Positions 17,443 through 26,368 of a stretch of 64,000 nucleotides of DNA are shown piece by piece. Origin of the DNA: Pontibacter sp. FD36. GTDB lineage: Bacteria > Bacteroidota > Bacteroidia > Cytophagales > Hymenobacteraceae. The stretch lies in assembly GCF_015686655.1 (NCBI RefSeq), contig NZ_JADPMP010000006.1, positions 186,001-250,000 on the forward strand, in the 5' to 3' direction. Position numbers and translations under genes: made by a program. The notes below the pieces were generated by a model. The model was not told the origin of the DNA, did no database searches, and worked only from the letters and a program-made list of their open reading frames with translations. Within the stretch, counting starts at the first letter, position 1; each line of letters starts with the position of its first letter.

Positions 17443-19089
17443 TTACAGTGATACGCCACGTTTCCAAGGTATAAAGTCATCCTGTCCCAACTGCTGGGCT
17501 TTGGACTGGATGTTGCCACTGGCTACTTCAATTATATAGTCCAGCATCGCCTCACCCATCTCTTCAATGGTTTTCTCACCGGCTATCACCGGACCTGTGT
17601 CCACATCAATGATGTCGGGCATACGCTGAGCCAGTTTTGTGTTGGACGATACCTTGATCACCGGAGCGATCGGGTTGCCAGTCGGCGTGCCGAGCCCTGT
17701 TGTAAAGAGTATGATGTTGGCGCCCGACCCAGCCATGGCCGTGGTGCTTTCCACGTCATTGCCCGGCGTGCACAGCAGGTTCAGACCTGGACGGGTTGCA
17801 TATTCTCCATAGTCCAGTACATCCACTACAGGGGAGGTACCACCTTTCTTGGCCGCACCCGCCGACTTGATCGCATCTGTGATTAGCCCGTCTTTGATGT
17901 TGCCCGGGCTTGGGTTCATATCGAAGCCAGAACCCACCGCCTCAGCAGCACGCGCATAGGCACGCATCAGGTGCACGAAGCGGTCAGCTTGCTCGTCGCT
18001 TACACAACGGTTAATCAACTCTTGCTCTACGCCGCATAGCTCTGGAAACTCCGACAGCATGGACTTACCACCCAATGCCACCACCAGGTCCGACACATGG
18101 CCGACCGCTGGGTTAGCCGAAATGCCAGAGAAGCCATCAGAACCACCGCACTCCAGTCCGATCACCAGTTTGCTGAGCGGTGCGGGCTCACGCTTTTGTT
18201 TATTGGCCTCTACCAGCCCCAGGAAGGTGCGACGTATGGCCAGTGTCAGCAGTTCCTGCTCGGTACCCTCTTTCTGTTGCTCGAGTATAATGAGCGGTTT
18301 CGAAAAATTCGGGTTAAGAGCTTTGATACGCTCTTCAAGTATAGGTACCTGCGCATTCTGGCAGCCCAGACTCAAAATAGTAGCGCCTGCCACATTCGGG
18401 TTGTGGATATAGCCGGCCAGAAGGGCGCAAAGCATATCCGAATCCTGACGAATGCCGCCGCAGCCTCCTTCGTGTGTCAGGAACTTGATGCCATCGATGT
18501 TCTCAAAGATGCGCTGTTGTCCGTTAGAAGCAACTGAATTGAGCGGTAGTTTGGCTATTTCGTGTGTCTTGCCGGCCTGGTAAAGATCCACCATCTGTTG
18601 CACATACGACTTGTACAGGTCCTGGTGCCCAAAGCCGAGCGTCTCCATGAAAGCCTGCTTGATAGTCTCTACATTGCGGTTTTCGCAGAATACCAGCGGT
18701 ATCACAAGCCAGTAGTTACCTGTGCCTACCTGTCCGTCTTTGCGGTGATAGCCCAGGAAAGTCTTGTCCACCCACTTCGATACGTCTGGTGCCTGCCAGC
18801 CAATGGTTTTAGTTTTGCCTGTAAAGCCTGAAACCTGGTGCTTGACATTGCCGGTAGTCAGGATGCCGCCGGCAGGTATAGCCTCCACAGCCTTGCCCAC
18901 CAGCGAGCCATACATGATGATTTCCTGGCCCGGCGTCAGTTGCTGTTCGGCAAACTTATGCTTGGCAGGTATATTCGCCACAATCCCGATCTGTCTGCCA
19001 TTGAATTCTACCACATCACCCGCCTGCAGGTCTGTCAAGGCGACCAGCACATTATCCTCCGGATGAATCTTTAAAGTATTATTTGCCAT
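17443..19089 (-). CDS. uxaA: Altronate dehydratase, UxaA family
   Basis: A 548-residue cytoplasmic enzyme. The N-terminal SAF-type domain (about 1-95, with VALTDLQAGDVV and ANIPAKHKFA) is followed by the large altronate dehydratase domain, marked by GYHRKDGQVGTGNYW, THEGGCGGIRQDSDMLC, LGLGC-like LSLGCQNAQ and GLECGGSDGFSG. It converts D-altronate to 2-keto-3-deoxygluconate in galacturonate breakdown, the fate of the sugar released by the neighbouring pectin enzymes. Both domains are in one chain, as is usual in Bacteroidetes. A LacI-type operator lies 19 bp upstream of the start. Confidence 0.92.
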   Translation of the reverse strand: MANNTLKIHPEDNVLVALTDLQAGDVVEFNGRQIGIVANIPAKHKFAEQQLTPGQEIIMYGSLVGKAVEAIPAGGILTTGNVKHQVSGFTGKTKTIGWQAPDVSKWVDKTFLGYHRKDGQVGTGNYWLVIPLVFCENRNVETIKQAFMETLGFGHQDLYKSYVQQMVDLYQAGKTHEIAKLPLNSVASNGQQRIFENIDGIKFLTHEGGCGGIRQDSDMLCALLAGYIHNPNVAGATILSLGCQNAQVPILEERIKALNPNFSKPLIILEQQKEGTEQELLTLAIRRTFLGLVEANKQKREPAPLSKLVIGLECGGSDGFSGISANPAVGHVSDLVVALGGKSMLSEFPELCGVEQELINRCVSDEQADRFVHLMRAYARAAEAVGSGFDMNPSPGNIKDGLITDAIKSAGAAKKGGTSPVVDVLDYGEYATRPGLNLLCTPGNDVESTTAMAGSGANIILFTTGLGTPTGNPIAPVIKVSSNTKLAQRMPDIIDVDTGPVIAGEKTIEEMGEAMLDYIIEVASGNIQSKAQQLGQDDFIPWKRGVSL

Positions 19090-19107
19090 GCTTATAAAAT
19101 GCTCTTA

Positions 19108-19125
19108 TGTGCAATCGATTGCGCA
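19108..19125. promoter_or_regulatory. LacI-family operator upstream of uxaA
   Basis: GCAATCGATTGC is a perfect 12-bp palindrome at 19111-19122, extending to 16 of 18 symmetric positions. The central CG inside AATCGATT is typical of LacI/PurR-family operators. A candidate minus-strand -7 element, TATACTTG (complement of 19132-19139), lies just upstream of it, so a bound repressor would block uxaA transcription. The repressor gene is not in the window. Confidence 0.72.
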
Positions 19126-19491
19126 CTAAGACAAGTATACATAAGTTTTCGGAAAATGAAAAATATTAAAGCAGAAGTTTTCAGCAAAACTTCTGCCATT
19201 GTTTAGCCATCACTGTGTCATTTCGACCTTCGGGAGAAATCTGAATCATTTATGTGTTGCCCAATTAACCCAGATATTTCATTGCTTTCGAGAAGATAGT
19301 ATTGAGTTCTATCTTTTGGGAAGATTAGGGGATTCAAATAGCTCGCTAGTACCAAAGTGCATTTTCTTAGAAGCCTAAAATACACAAGCAGGAAACCTTT
19401 TTAAAATAATTGATGTATATACATTTAAAGTCTATACATTTATTGTAAGTTTGTAGCAGGAAACATTTTAACCCAAATAAAAGATAAGATT
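19126..19491. other. Intergenic region between uxaA and the YceI gene
   Basis: A divergent gap with no credible gene. At 19216-19246 it holds a fragment, TCATTTCGACCTTCGGGAGA and on, resembling the arm of the inverted repeat at 20042-20106. AATGTATA-type words occur on the minus strand, read as TGTATA at 19414 and TATACA at 19433. TAAGTTTG at 19446-19453 fits the Bacteroidetes -7 consensus for the YceI gene. Confidence 0.5.
19446..19453 (+). promoter_or_regulatory. Candidate -7 promoter element for the YceI operon
   Basis: TAAGTTTG agrees exactly with the Bacteroidetes -7 consensus TAnnTTTG and is 39 bp upstream of the YceI start. The inverted pair TGTATA (19414-19419) / TATACA (19433-19438) lies where a repressor would compete with the polymerase. 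No good -33 TTTG is seen, so confidence is moderate. Confidence 0.5.
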
Positions 19492-20028
19492 ATGGCAAAC
19501 GTAAAATGGTCAGTAGACCCAACGCACAGCGAAGTACAGTTTAAAGTAAAACACCTGATGATCACGACTGTGACAGGTTATTTTGAAAAATTCACAGTAG
19601 AGGCCGAGAGTGAGGATGAGAACTTCAACGGTGCCAGCAACATTGTGTTCACGGCCGATGTGAACTCGATCAGTACTAACAATGAGCAGCGTGATACGCA
19701 CTTGAAATCAGGCGATTTCTTTGATGTAGAGAAGCACGACGAGATTCGCTTTGTAGGCAAGGACTACGAGCTTAGCGGCAATGGGGAAGCTAAACTACAT
19801 GGCGACCTGACCATCCGTGACGTGACCAAGCCTGTTACTGTGGACGTGGAGTTTGGCGGAACGGTAGTTGATCCTTACGGACAGCACAAAGCAGGCTTTA
19901 CAGTAACTGGCAAGATCAGCCGTAAAGAGTTCGGTCTGACCTGGAACGCGGTAACAGAAGCCGGTAGCGTGGTAGTGAGCGACGATATCAAGCTGCAGGC
20001 TGAAATACAGCTGGTGAAGCAGGGCTAA
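19492..20028 (+). CDS. YceI family protein
   Basis: A 178-residue lipocalin-like protein: KWSVDPTHSEVQFKVKHLMI at the start, IDVNSISTNNEQRDTHLKSGDFF, and GKISRKEFGLTWN near the end are the YceI signatures. YceI proteins bind isoprenoid-type lipids such as polyprenyl compounds. There is no signal peptide, so this copy is cytoplasmic. It heads a stress module with a ring-cleaving dioxygenase and an MhqD-like hydrolase, a common trio in Bacteroidetes linked to quinones or electrophiles. Confidence 0.9.
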   Translation: MANVKWSVDPTHSEVQFKVKHLMITTVTGYFEKFTVEAESEDENFNGASNIVFTADVNSISTNNEQRDTHLKSGDFFDVEKHDEIRFVGKDYELSGNGEAKLHGDLTIRDVTKPVTVDVEFGGTVVDPYGQHKAGFTVTGKISRKEFGLTWNAVTEAGSVVVSDDIKLQAEIQLVKQG

Positions 20029-20041
20029 GTTTGCACATTGT

Positions 20042-20106
20042 CATTTCGGATGCAGTGAGAAATCCGGATAATAAATGCCTTAAGATTTCTCGCTGCATCC
20101 AAAATG
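20042..20106. repeat. Long imperfect inverted repeat (interspersed palindrome)
   Basis: Arms of 23 nt at 20042-20064 and 20084-20106 match at 21 of 23 positions, and both differences allow G-U pairing in RNA. The loop is 19 nt. It lies between the YceI gene and the dioxygenase gene with no T-run. The left arm shares TCATTTCG...GAGAAATC with 19216-19246, so it looks like a dispersed repeat family rather than a private terminator. Confidence 0.8.
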
Positions 20107-20158
20107 GCATCTTACCTCCCACCTCGCGTATACCTTTTAATAGCTAAACAGTATTACC

Positions 20159-21094
20159 ATGGAAGACAGAATTTTAGGACTTCACCATATCACAGCCATT
20201 GCTGATTCAGCAAAAAGCAACCTGGACTTTTATACCAAAGTGCTCGGCTTAAGGCTGCTCAAAAAGACGGTTAACTTCGACGACCCCGGCACCTATCACC
20301 TCTATTATGGCGATGAGGCGGGCAGTCCGGGAACTATCCTGACCTTCTTCCCTTACGCAGGTGCACGTCGTGGCAAGGCCGGTACAGGTATGGCCACGCA
20401 TATTGGCTACGCTGTGCCCGAGGGCAGTTTCGACTTCTGGATGAAACGCTTCGAAGAGCATGGAGTAAGCTACGGTCGCCCTGCGGAGAAATTCGGGGAG
20501 CAGTACCTGCCTTTCCAGGACCCGGACGGACTGTTGCTGGAACTGGTGATCCCTAAGAGCACTGACAACCGCAAGCCCTGGGAAACCGACGAAGTGAAAG
20601 CAGACGTGGCAACCAAAGGTTTCCATAGCGTGACGCTGACATTGGGTAAGGCTGAAAAGACGGCGGCTATCCTGACCGACATCTTTGGCTATACCTTGCA
20701 GGACCAGACAGGAAACAGCTACAGGTATAGCACCGATGCTGTGGAAGGCGCCAACAACATTGACATCGTGGAAAACCCAAATGTAAGTCGTGGAGAAGGC
20801 GGAGCAGGTACCAACCATCACATCGCTTTCCGGGTGAAAGACGAGGAGGTACTGATGCGATTCCGTGAAAAAGTGGCCAGCAAAGGCTTCAATATCACCG
20901 AGAAGATCGACCGCAATTACTTCTACTCGCTTTACTTCCGGGAGCCGGGCGGCGTGCTCTTCGAGATCGCAACCGACAACCCGGGCTTTGCGATAGACGA
21001 ACCGGTGGAAGAACTGGGTCAGAAACTCCTGCTGCCACCGCAGTACGAGCCGCACAGGGCCAAAATCGAAGCCGTTCTGCCAAGTCTGGACTAA
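20159..21094 (+). CDS. Ring-cleaving dioxygenase, VOC family (MhqO-like)
   Basis: A 311-residue protein with two VOC modules. The first opens with GLHHITAI (His9 or His10 as metal ligand), the second with GFHSVTLTLG, and PGGVLFEIATD supplies the C-terminal Glu ligand; together these give the His-His-Glu site of extradiol-type enzymes. It resembles LinE/MhqO proteins that open catechol or hydroquinone rings. It lies downstream of YceI and 33 bp before the MhqD-like hydrolase, as in quinone-detoxification operons. The real substrate is not visible. Confidence 0.87.
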   Translation: MEDRILGLHHITAIADSAKSNLDFYTKVLGLRLLKKTVNFDDPGTYHLYYGDEAGSPGTILTFFPYAGARRGKAGTGMATHIGYAVPEGSFDFWMKRFEEHGVSYGRPAEKFGEQYLPFQDPDGLLLELVIPKSTDNRKPWETDEVKADVATKGFHSVTLTLGKAEKTAAILTDIFGYTLQDQTGNSYRYSTDAVEGANNIDIVENPNVSRGEGGAGTNHHIAFRVKDEEVLMRFREKVASKGFNITEKIDRNYFYSLYFREPGGVLFEIATDNPGFAIDEPVEELGQKLLLPPQYEPHRAKIEAVLPSLD

Positions 21095-21127
21095 GGCAGT
21101 CATCTTAAACTGAACGAAAGGTATAGC

Positions 21128-21757
21128 ATGTACACACACGAAAAGCAAGTACGCACGCAGGGCAAACCCTTGTCGGAAACTGGCAAGGCGCTGATCCTGA
21201 TCCATGGGAGAGGGGCTACGGCGGCGAGCATATTGCCCTTGGCGCAGGAACTGGGAGCGGATGATTTTACCTTGTTTGCGCCGCAGGCCACCAGCAACAC
21301 CTGGTACCCTTACAGCTTCATGGCACCGGCCGATCAGAATCAGCCCGCTTTGGACTCGGCCCTGGAACTGATCGACGAAACGGTGCAAAGCATAAAGTCA
21401 CAAGGTATAGCCAGCGAGCATATCTACCTGCTCGGCTTTTCGCAGGGCGCCTGCTTAACGGCAGAGTACGCAACCCGGCACGCACAGCGCTTCGGTGGTC
21501 TGCTGATCTTCACGGGCGGGCTGATCGGTCAGGAATTGAACACGCGTAACTACAAAGGCGATTTCGAGGGTACACCGGTGTTCATTTCTACAGGAGACCC
21601 TGATCCGCATGTACCGGTAAGTAGGGTAGATGAAACGGTAAAGCAAATGGAAGGTATGGGTGCAAGTGTGACCCGCAAGGTATACCCAGGACGCCCGCAT
21701 ACCATCTTGCAGGAAGAGTTAGAGCTAGCCAAAAAGATACTGGCTTCTAAAGAATAG
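21128..21757 (+). CDS. Phospholipase/carboxylesterase-type hydrolase (MhqD-like)
   Basis: A 209-residue alpha/beta hydrolase. LILIHGRGA gives the oxyanion loop, LGFSQGA the nucleophile elbow (Ser105), STGDPDPHVP the acid and RPHTIL the His191. No signal peptide. It pairs with the ring-cleaving dioxygenase, so it probably hydrolyses a ring-cleavage product or an electrophile adduct. The start codon follows directly after AGGTATAGC. Confidence 0.85.
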   Translation: MYTHEKQVRTQGKPLSETGKALILIHGRGATAASILPLAQELGADDFTLFAPQATSNTWYPYSFMAPADQNQPALDSALELIDETVQSIKSQGIASEHIYLLGFSQGACLTAEYATRHAQRFGGLLIFTGGLIGQELNTRNYKGDFEGTPVFISTGDPDPHVPVSRVDETVKQMEGMGASVTRKVYPGRPHTILQEELELAKKILASKE

Positions 21758-21777
21758 TTTAATTGTTTAGCTGTAAA

Positions 21778-21817
21778 CGAGAGAGCCGGAAGCTGATGCT
21801 TCCGGCTCTCTCGTTTT
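21778..21817. terminator. Bidirectional terminator between convergent genes
   Basis: A 16-bp perfect stem, 21778-21793 with 21798-21813, capped by TGAT and followed by TTTTATA. It separates the plus-strand hydrolase gene from the minus-strand Ig-like protein gene and can serve both. Confidence 0.92.
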
Positions 21818-21827
21818 ATAAGGTATA

Positions 21828-23411
21828 CTAATTCTGACTCTCGTAACCAAAGTCTTTAAAGGTCTTGGCGATATTTTCGTCGCTGGCTTTGCTCCTGTTC
21901 TTCCAGCTGGCATCCAGCTCCAGGGCGACCATGCCCTTCAGATTCATCACCGCTACAAAATCATCTACATCTTTGAGGAAATCCGGTTTGCGGCGGGATG
22001 ACTTGAGTGCATACTTACGGGCGAAGACATCGCCTTTGGTCTGCAGTTCGTTGCGCTTCTCGATGATGTAATTCAGGCGCTCTACCAGGTCTTTGGTGGA
22101 GCGGCCGATCACCTCCGTCGCTTCCAGCGTGCCGATGGTCATGACAGTCGTACCGCCGATGGTGGTGATCTTTTTGCTGGTGGCCGGCTCGTCTATGATG
22201 ACAGGGGCCACACCCGTTACAGCGCCCATCGAGGCGTTGGCCAGGGAGCGACCTTTCTTGCCTTTGCGGGCGCGGTTATATTTCTTCTTCAGGTCTTTTT
22301 CAGTTTCCTTGAGCTGCTCCATCAAGTCCCAGGCACGCACCAGGGCAGCACGATACTCGTTGTAGAGCTTCTGGTCTTTTTCGCCTTCGTTTACGGCATT
22401 GATAATGGTGATAGACACGGTGCGCTCGTCGCGCTTGTTGGATTTGTCCAGCACAAAAAAGGTCATCTCAAAAGCCACAGAGTCGAGCGGGTCGCGCACA
22501 AATTCGTAGCCTGGCCGCCATATGAATTCATACTGCGAAGGTGTATTTTTTACCAGGGCTGAAGCCGGCACGTTGGTGTTCGTTGATATAAAGCTGAAAG
22601 AGGCGATGTCCGCCTCACCGTTCGGGTCATAGATCTGGAACTTGATGTTCACAGTGGCGTCCTCTTTGTATACAAAACGCTTCTGCGACGGGATCATCTG
22701 TAGGGTAGGGGGCAGGTCCTGCTGTGTTACCTCCACTTTGAACGAACCACGGGTACGGGCCTTGGCTGGCTGGTCTTCCACATAAAACTCTACTTTGATC
22801 GGGTTGTTGCGGAGGCGGTTGAACTGCGTGAGCGAAGGCTTCCAGGTAAACTCGCCCTGCGCCGAAAGCTTGGCGCCTTCCGGCATACCGTCCGCAATGG
22901 CTACAAACACGATCGGGTCCTCGTCTTCGTCCTGTACCGCCGCTGACTCAATGGTATAAGTATTCTGGGTGTTGTAGCGTACATAGAGCGGCTTCAGTTC
23001 GCCTACCACCGGCGGCCGGTTCACGTGCTCTACTTTAAAGTCTACGACCTGGCTGGCGCTCTCGTCTTTTTCGTTGCGCACTTCAAAGATCACCTGCAAC
23101 ACACGGCCTCCGCTCAGGCGGTCCACAAAATCGTAGCTGGGCGTCCAGGAGAAGTAGCCGGTTGAGTCGAAGACCATGCCATCGACTTTGCCTTGCTTGA
23201 TGCTATACCTGAAATCGGTGCCCGTGCCACCACTGGCCTGCACGTCGAATTCGAGTTTCTGTCCCTCTTTGAGCACGTTCCAGCCGGGGTCAGTGGGGAA
23301 CTGTAGCTTGATAGGCGATGATCTGGAAGATTTGCCGGAGGGTGTGTCCTGGGCAATTGCTTGGCTGATAAGTAGTATCAGGAGAGAAAAAAGAAGTAGA
23401 CTCTTTTTCAT
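21828..23411 (-). CDS. Exported Ig/cadherin-like domain protein of unknown function
   Basis: From the ATG at 23411 this is a 527-residue protein with signal peptide MKKSLLLFSLLILLISQAIAQ; a TTG six codons upstream is a weaker start. At least three putative-Ig (He_PIG-like) repeats are seen, each with a strand phrase such as GYFSWTPSYDFVDR, GEFTWKPSLTQFNR and YEFIWRPGYEFVRD. The C-terminal 170 residues are charged and helical (KETEKDLKKKYNRARKGKK), with a short hydrophobic TTIGGTTVMTIGTL stretch. No enzymatic motif is seen. It may be a periplasmic or surface structural protein. Confidence 0.7.
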   Translation of the reverse strand: MKKSLLLFSLLILLISQAIAQDTPSGKSSRSSPIKLQFPTDPGWNVLKEGQKLEFDVQASGGTGTDFRYSIKQGKVDGMVFDSTGYFSWTPSYDFVDRLSGGRVLQVIFEVRNEKDESASQVVDFKVEHVNRPPVVGELKPLYVRYNTQNTYTIESAAVQDEDEDPIVFVAIADGMPEGAKLSAQGEFTWKPSLTQFNRLRNNPIKVEFYVEDQPAKARTRGSFKVEVTQQDLPPTLQMIPSQKRFVYKEDATVNIKFQIYDPNGEADIASFSFISTNTNVPASALVKNTPSQYEFIWRPGYEFVRDPLDSVAFEMTFFVLDKSNKRDERTVSITIINAVNEGEKDQKLYNEYRAALVRAWDLMEQLKETEKDLKKKYNRARKGKKGRSLANASMGAVTGVAPVIIDEPATSKKITTIGGTTVMTIGTLEATEVIGRSTKDLVERLNYIIEKRNELQTKGDVFARKYALKSSRRKPDFLKDVDDFVAVMNLKGMVALELDASWKNRSKASDENIAKTFKDFGYESQN

Positions 23412-23938
23412 ATAAGGTGAATTGTGCAATAAGGTGCGTAGAGAATGCTTAAACTTTTATTCGGCCCCTAGGAGCGGGTAGGAGCAAGGCTTCAGAATGG
23501 TACTAAAGCCGCATAGCAGCGCAGCGCGTCCTGAGATAGCGAATTGTGGCTTCCGCTGCAAAGTGGGTGCTATATGAAAGACAAAGTTTGAACATGCTCT
23601 TTTAGAAGCCTCTAAGTTAGCAAAGACTTCTGCGTTTATCAAAGCAGGCCCTCTTCTAAAATTTCAGGCAGCCTTGTTCTGAATAGTGATAGGGAAAAAT
23701 AGGATACATAATTGTATTATATCAGGTGTTAAGATGGGCAGTATCGGTCCGTGTCGTGATGAAATGTGTCCTGAGAGTTTGTATATTTAGGAGCCTGTTA
23801 TCATCAGTCCTGCTAAACACCTGAAAATTTTTTACGTTTGAAGTCAGGCCTGTAAAGCTGATGTGCGGGACCGGTACATTGCGCTGCATTTCGAGGCAGC
23901 TATGCAGGTGGCCGATGTATACCTGAACTTAACCACAC
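23412..23938. other. Divergent intergenic region before galK
   Basis: About 527 bp with no supportable gene; short open frames here have no recognisable family or start signal. TACGTTTG at 23833-23840 fits the -7 consensus for galK transcription, with a roughly 100-nt leader. GTATACCTG occurs 17 bp before the start codon. Confidence 0.4.
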
Positions 23939-25096
23939 ATGAATATGGTGCAGGAAATTATTACTCAATTTAGAGCGCGCTTTAAACAAGAACCAGTGGT
24001 GGTCCGCTCACCCGGCCGGGTAAACCTGATCGGCGAGCACACGGATTATAACGAGGGCTTTGTGTTGCCGGCTGCTATTAACAAGGAGATTTACTTTGCC
24101 TTGGCTCCGAATAACAGCAACACGTTTCGGGTATACGCTCATGACCTGCAGCAGGAAGCAGAATTTGATCTGCATCAGGTGCAGCGATCTGAGCTCAGTT
24201 GGGCGAATTATCTGTTGGGTGTGATCGCGCAGCTGCAGCAGGCCGGATACGAAGTGAAAGGGTTTGACCTGGTGTACGGCGGTAATATTCCGATAGGGGC
24301 CGGGTTGTCGTCTTCAGCGGCCGTGGAGTGCGGACTGGCTTTTGGGCTGAACCATGTTTTCGGCTATGCTATACCTAAGTTTGACCTGGTGAAGATGGCG
24401 CAAATGGCTGAGCATACCTATGCCGGGGTGCGCTGCGGCATCATGGACCAGTTTGCCAGCATGTACGGCCGTCAGCAGCACGCCGTTAAGCTCGACTGCC
24501 GCTCTATGGAGTTCGACTACTACCCGCTGGACATGGCGGACTATCGCATTGTGCTTTGTGATACGCAGGTAAAGCATAGCCTGGCCTCGTCGGAGTACAA
24601 TACCCGCCGACAGGAGTGCGAAGCCGGTGTAGCCCTGCTGCAGCGTCACTACCCGCAGGTGTACAGTTTGCGTGACGTTACCGTGGCTATGCTGGAGCAG
24701 CACCAGGAAGAGTTTAATCCGGTAGTGTACAGGCGATGCTCTTATGTTGTGCACGAGAACATTCGTGTAGAGGAAGCCTGTCGGGCACTGGAGCAGGGCG
24801 ATCTGCATACCTTTGGCGAAAAAATGTATGCCTCGCATCACGGTCTGCAGCACGACTACGAGGTAAGCTGCCCGGAGCTGGATTTTCTGGTAGACCAGAC
24901 AAGCGATATGGAGGAAGTGATGGGAGCCCGCATGATGGGCGGTGGCTTTGGCGGCTGTACCATCAACCTTGTGAAGCTGGACGCACTAGAGGCCTTTACT
25001 CGGAATATGGAGGAAGCTTACAAGCTGCGGTTCGGCATTAACCTGAAAACTTATGTAGCTGAGATTGTGGATGGGACAAGTCTGGTACAAGCGTAA
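23939..25096 (+). CDS. galK: Galactokinase
   Basis: A 385-residue GHMP kinase. The galactose-binding signature GRVNLIGEHTDYN is at 26-38, the phosphate loop PIGAGLSSSAA at 118-128, and the third GHMP motif MGGGFGGCTINLV near the C-terminus. It phosphorylates galactose at C1, the first Leloir step after mutarotation. With galT and a sugar symporter it makes a compact utilisation operon, plausibly for galactose from pectic galactan side chains. Confidence 0.95.
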   Translation: MNMVQEIITQFRARFKQEPVVVRSPGRVNLIGEHTDYNEGFVLPAAINKEIYFALAPNNSNTFRVYAHDLQQEAEFDLHQVQRSELSWANYLLGVIAQLQQAGYEVKGFDLVYGGNIPIGAGLSSSAAVECGLAFGLNHVFGYAIPKFDLVKMAQMAEHTYAGVRCGIMDQFASMYGRQQHAVKLDCRSMEFDYYPLDMADYRIVLCDTQVKHSLASSEYNTRRQECEAGVALLQRHYPQVYSLRDVTVAMLEQHQEEFNPVVYRRCSYVVHENIRVEEACRALEQGDLHTFGEKMYASHHGLQHDYEVSCPELDFLVDQTSDMEEVMGARMMGGGFGGCTINLVKLDALEAFTRNMEEAYKLRFGINLKTYVAEIVDGTSLVQA

Positions 25097-25238
25097 GTAT
25101 TAGAATCTTGGTGAAATGAATAACCGGTATGGCAGTAGGTTTAGTATCTTACTGTTGCCACCAGGGTCAGGATTCTTTCAGAATGATAAAGAAATAAAAT
25201 GGACTTGCTTTCAAAGCAGTAATCTAATTAAACATACC

Positions 25239-26273
25239 ATGGCTACTTTTGATCTGGCAGAGCATCCGCATCGTCGCTACAATCCGCTCACCGGTGAGTG
25301 GGTGCTGGTATCGCCGCACCGTTCCAAGCGCCCCTGGCAGGGACAGCAGGAGGAGGAGAGCTGCGAGACGCGCCCCGAGTATGATCCCAGCTGCTACCTG
25401 TGCCCCACCAATACCCGCGCCAACGGCGAGCAGAACCCTGCTTATACCTCCACTTATGTGTTCGACAACGACTTCGGTGCCTTGCAGGCCGATGCACCCC
25501 AAGGTGCCTTTGTGGTGGGCGACCTGATTCGGGCAGAGAGTGAGCGTGGCATTTGCCGGGTCATCTGCTTCTCGCCAAGGCACGACCTGACATTGGCAGA
25601 TATGGAAGCTGCTGACATCCGCCAGGTAGTGGACCTCTGGCAAAAGGAGTATGCCGAACTCGGGAGTCTGGACTTCATCAACTACGTGCAGATATTCGAG
25701 AACAAAGGGAGCATTATGGGCTGCAGCAACCCGCATCCGCACGGGCAGATCTGGGCGCAGAGCACGGTGCCGGTAGAGCCTGCTAAGGAAACCATGCAAC
25801 AGACCCAATACTTTGAAAAGCACGGTCACAGTCTGTTGGCTGATTACCTGCATCTGGAACTGGAGCAAGGAGAGCGCATCGTAGTGCAGAACGAACACTT
25901 CGCTGCGCTGGTGCCCTTTTGGGCGGTGTGGCCTTTCGAAACCATCATCATCAGCAAACGCCATTTTCAGCACATCGGGCAGATGACTGATGAAGAGAAA
26001 GACGGCTTCAGTCAGATCATTCAGTCGCTCACGGCCACGTACGACCGGGTGTTTGGGGTGTCATTTCCTTACTCCTCGGGCATCCACCAAAGCCCAACCG
26101 ACGGACAGGAATACCCAGGCTGGCACTTTCACATGCATTTCTACCCGCCACTGCTGCGCTCGGCCACTGTCAAGAAGTTCATGGTAGGCTATGAGATGAT
26201 GGGAAACCCGCAGCGCGACATTACCCCGGAAGCGGCTGCCAGCCTGTTGCGGGGTCTCGTGGATCCTGCCTGA
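25239..26273 (+). CDS. galT: Galactose-1-phosphate uridylyltransferase
   Basis: A 344-residue HIT-superfamily enzyme. I start it at ATG 25239 ([20 protein letters not shown]); the frame is open upstream to 25116, but the extra 41 residues do not resemble the family. CYLC (Cys52, Cys55) is the zinc site and SNPHPHGQ carries His166 and His168, the latter being the uridylylated residue in the family. It converts galactose-1-phosphate and UDP-glucose to glucose-1-phosphate and UDP-galactose. galE is not in the window. Confidence 0.95.
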   Translation: MATFDLAEHPHRRYNPLTGEWVLVSPHRSKRPWQGQQEEESCETRPEYDPSCYLCPTNTRANGEQNPAYTSTYVFDNDFGALQADAPQGAFVVGDLIRAESERGICRVICFSPRHDLTLADMEAADIRQVVDLWQKEYAELGSLDFINYVQIFENKGSIMGCSNPHPHGQIWAQSTVPVEPAKETMQQTQYFEKHGHSLLADYLHLELEQGERIVVQNEHFAALVPFWAVWPFETIIISKRHFQHIGQMTDEEKDGFSQIIQSLTATYDRVFGVSFPYSSGIHQSPTDGQEYPGWHFHMHFYPPLLRSATVKKFMVGYEMMGNPQRDITPEAAASLLRGLVDPA

Positions 26274-26368
26274 TAGACAGACTGCGGAGCCGATCGAAAA
26301 TAACTACTTCTGCCTGTACTATTTATTAAATCTAATATTCTATATTAGCTATTCTAAATAACCATGCA

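Noticed and set aside
20249-21388. 379-residue open frame on the minus strand
   Set aside because: It lies antisense to the VOC dioxygenase and MhqD-like genes, which have clear family motifs; its translation shows no domain or signal. It is a codon-bias shadow.
25116-25238. N-terminal extension of galT
   Set aside because: The 41 extra residues do not fit the family, whose normal start aligns with ATG 25239.
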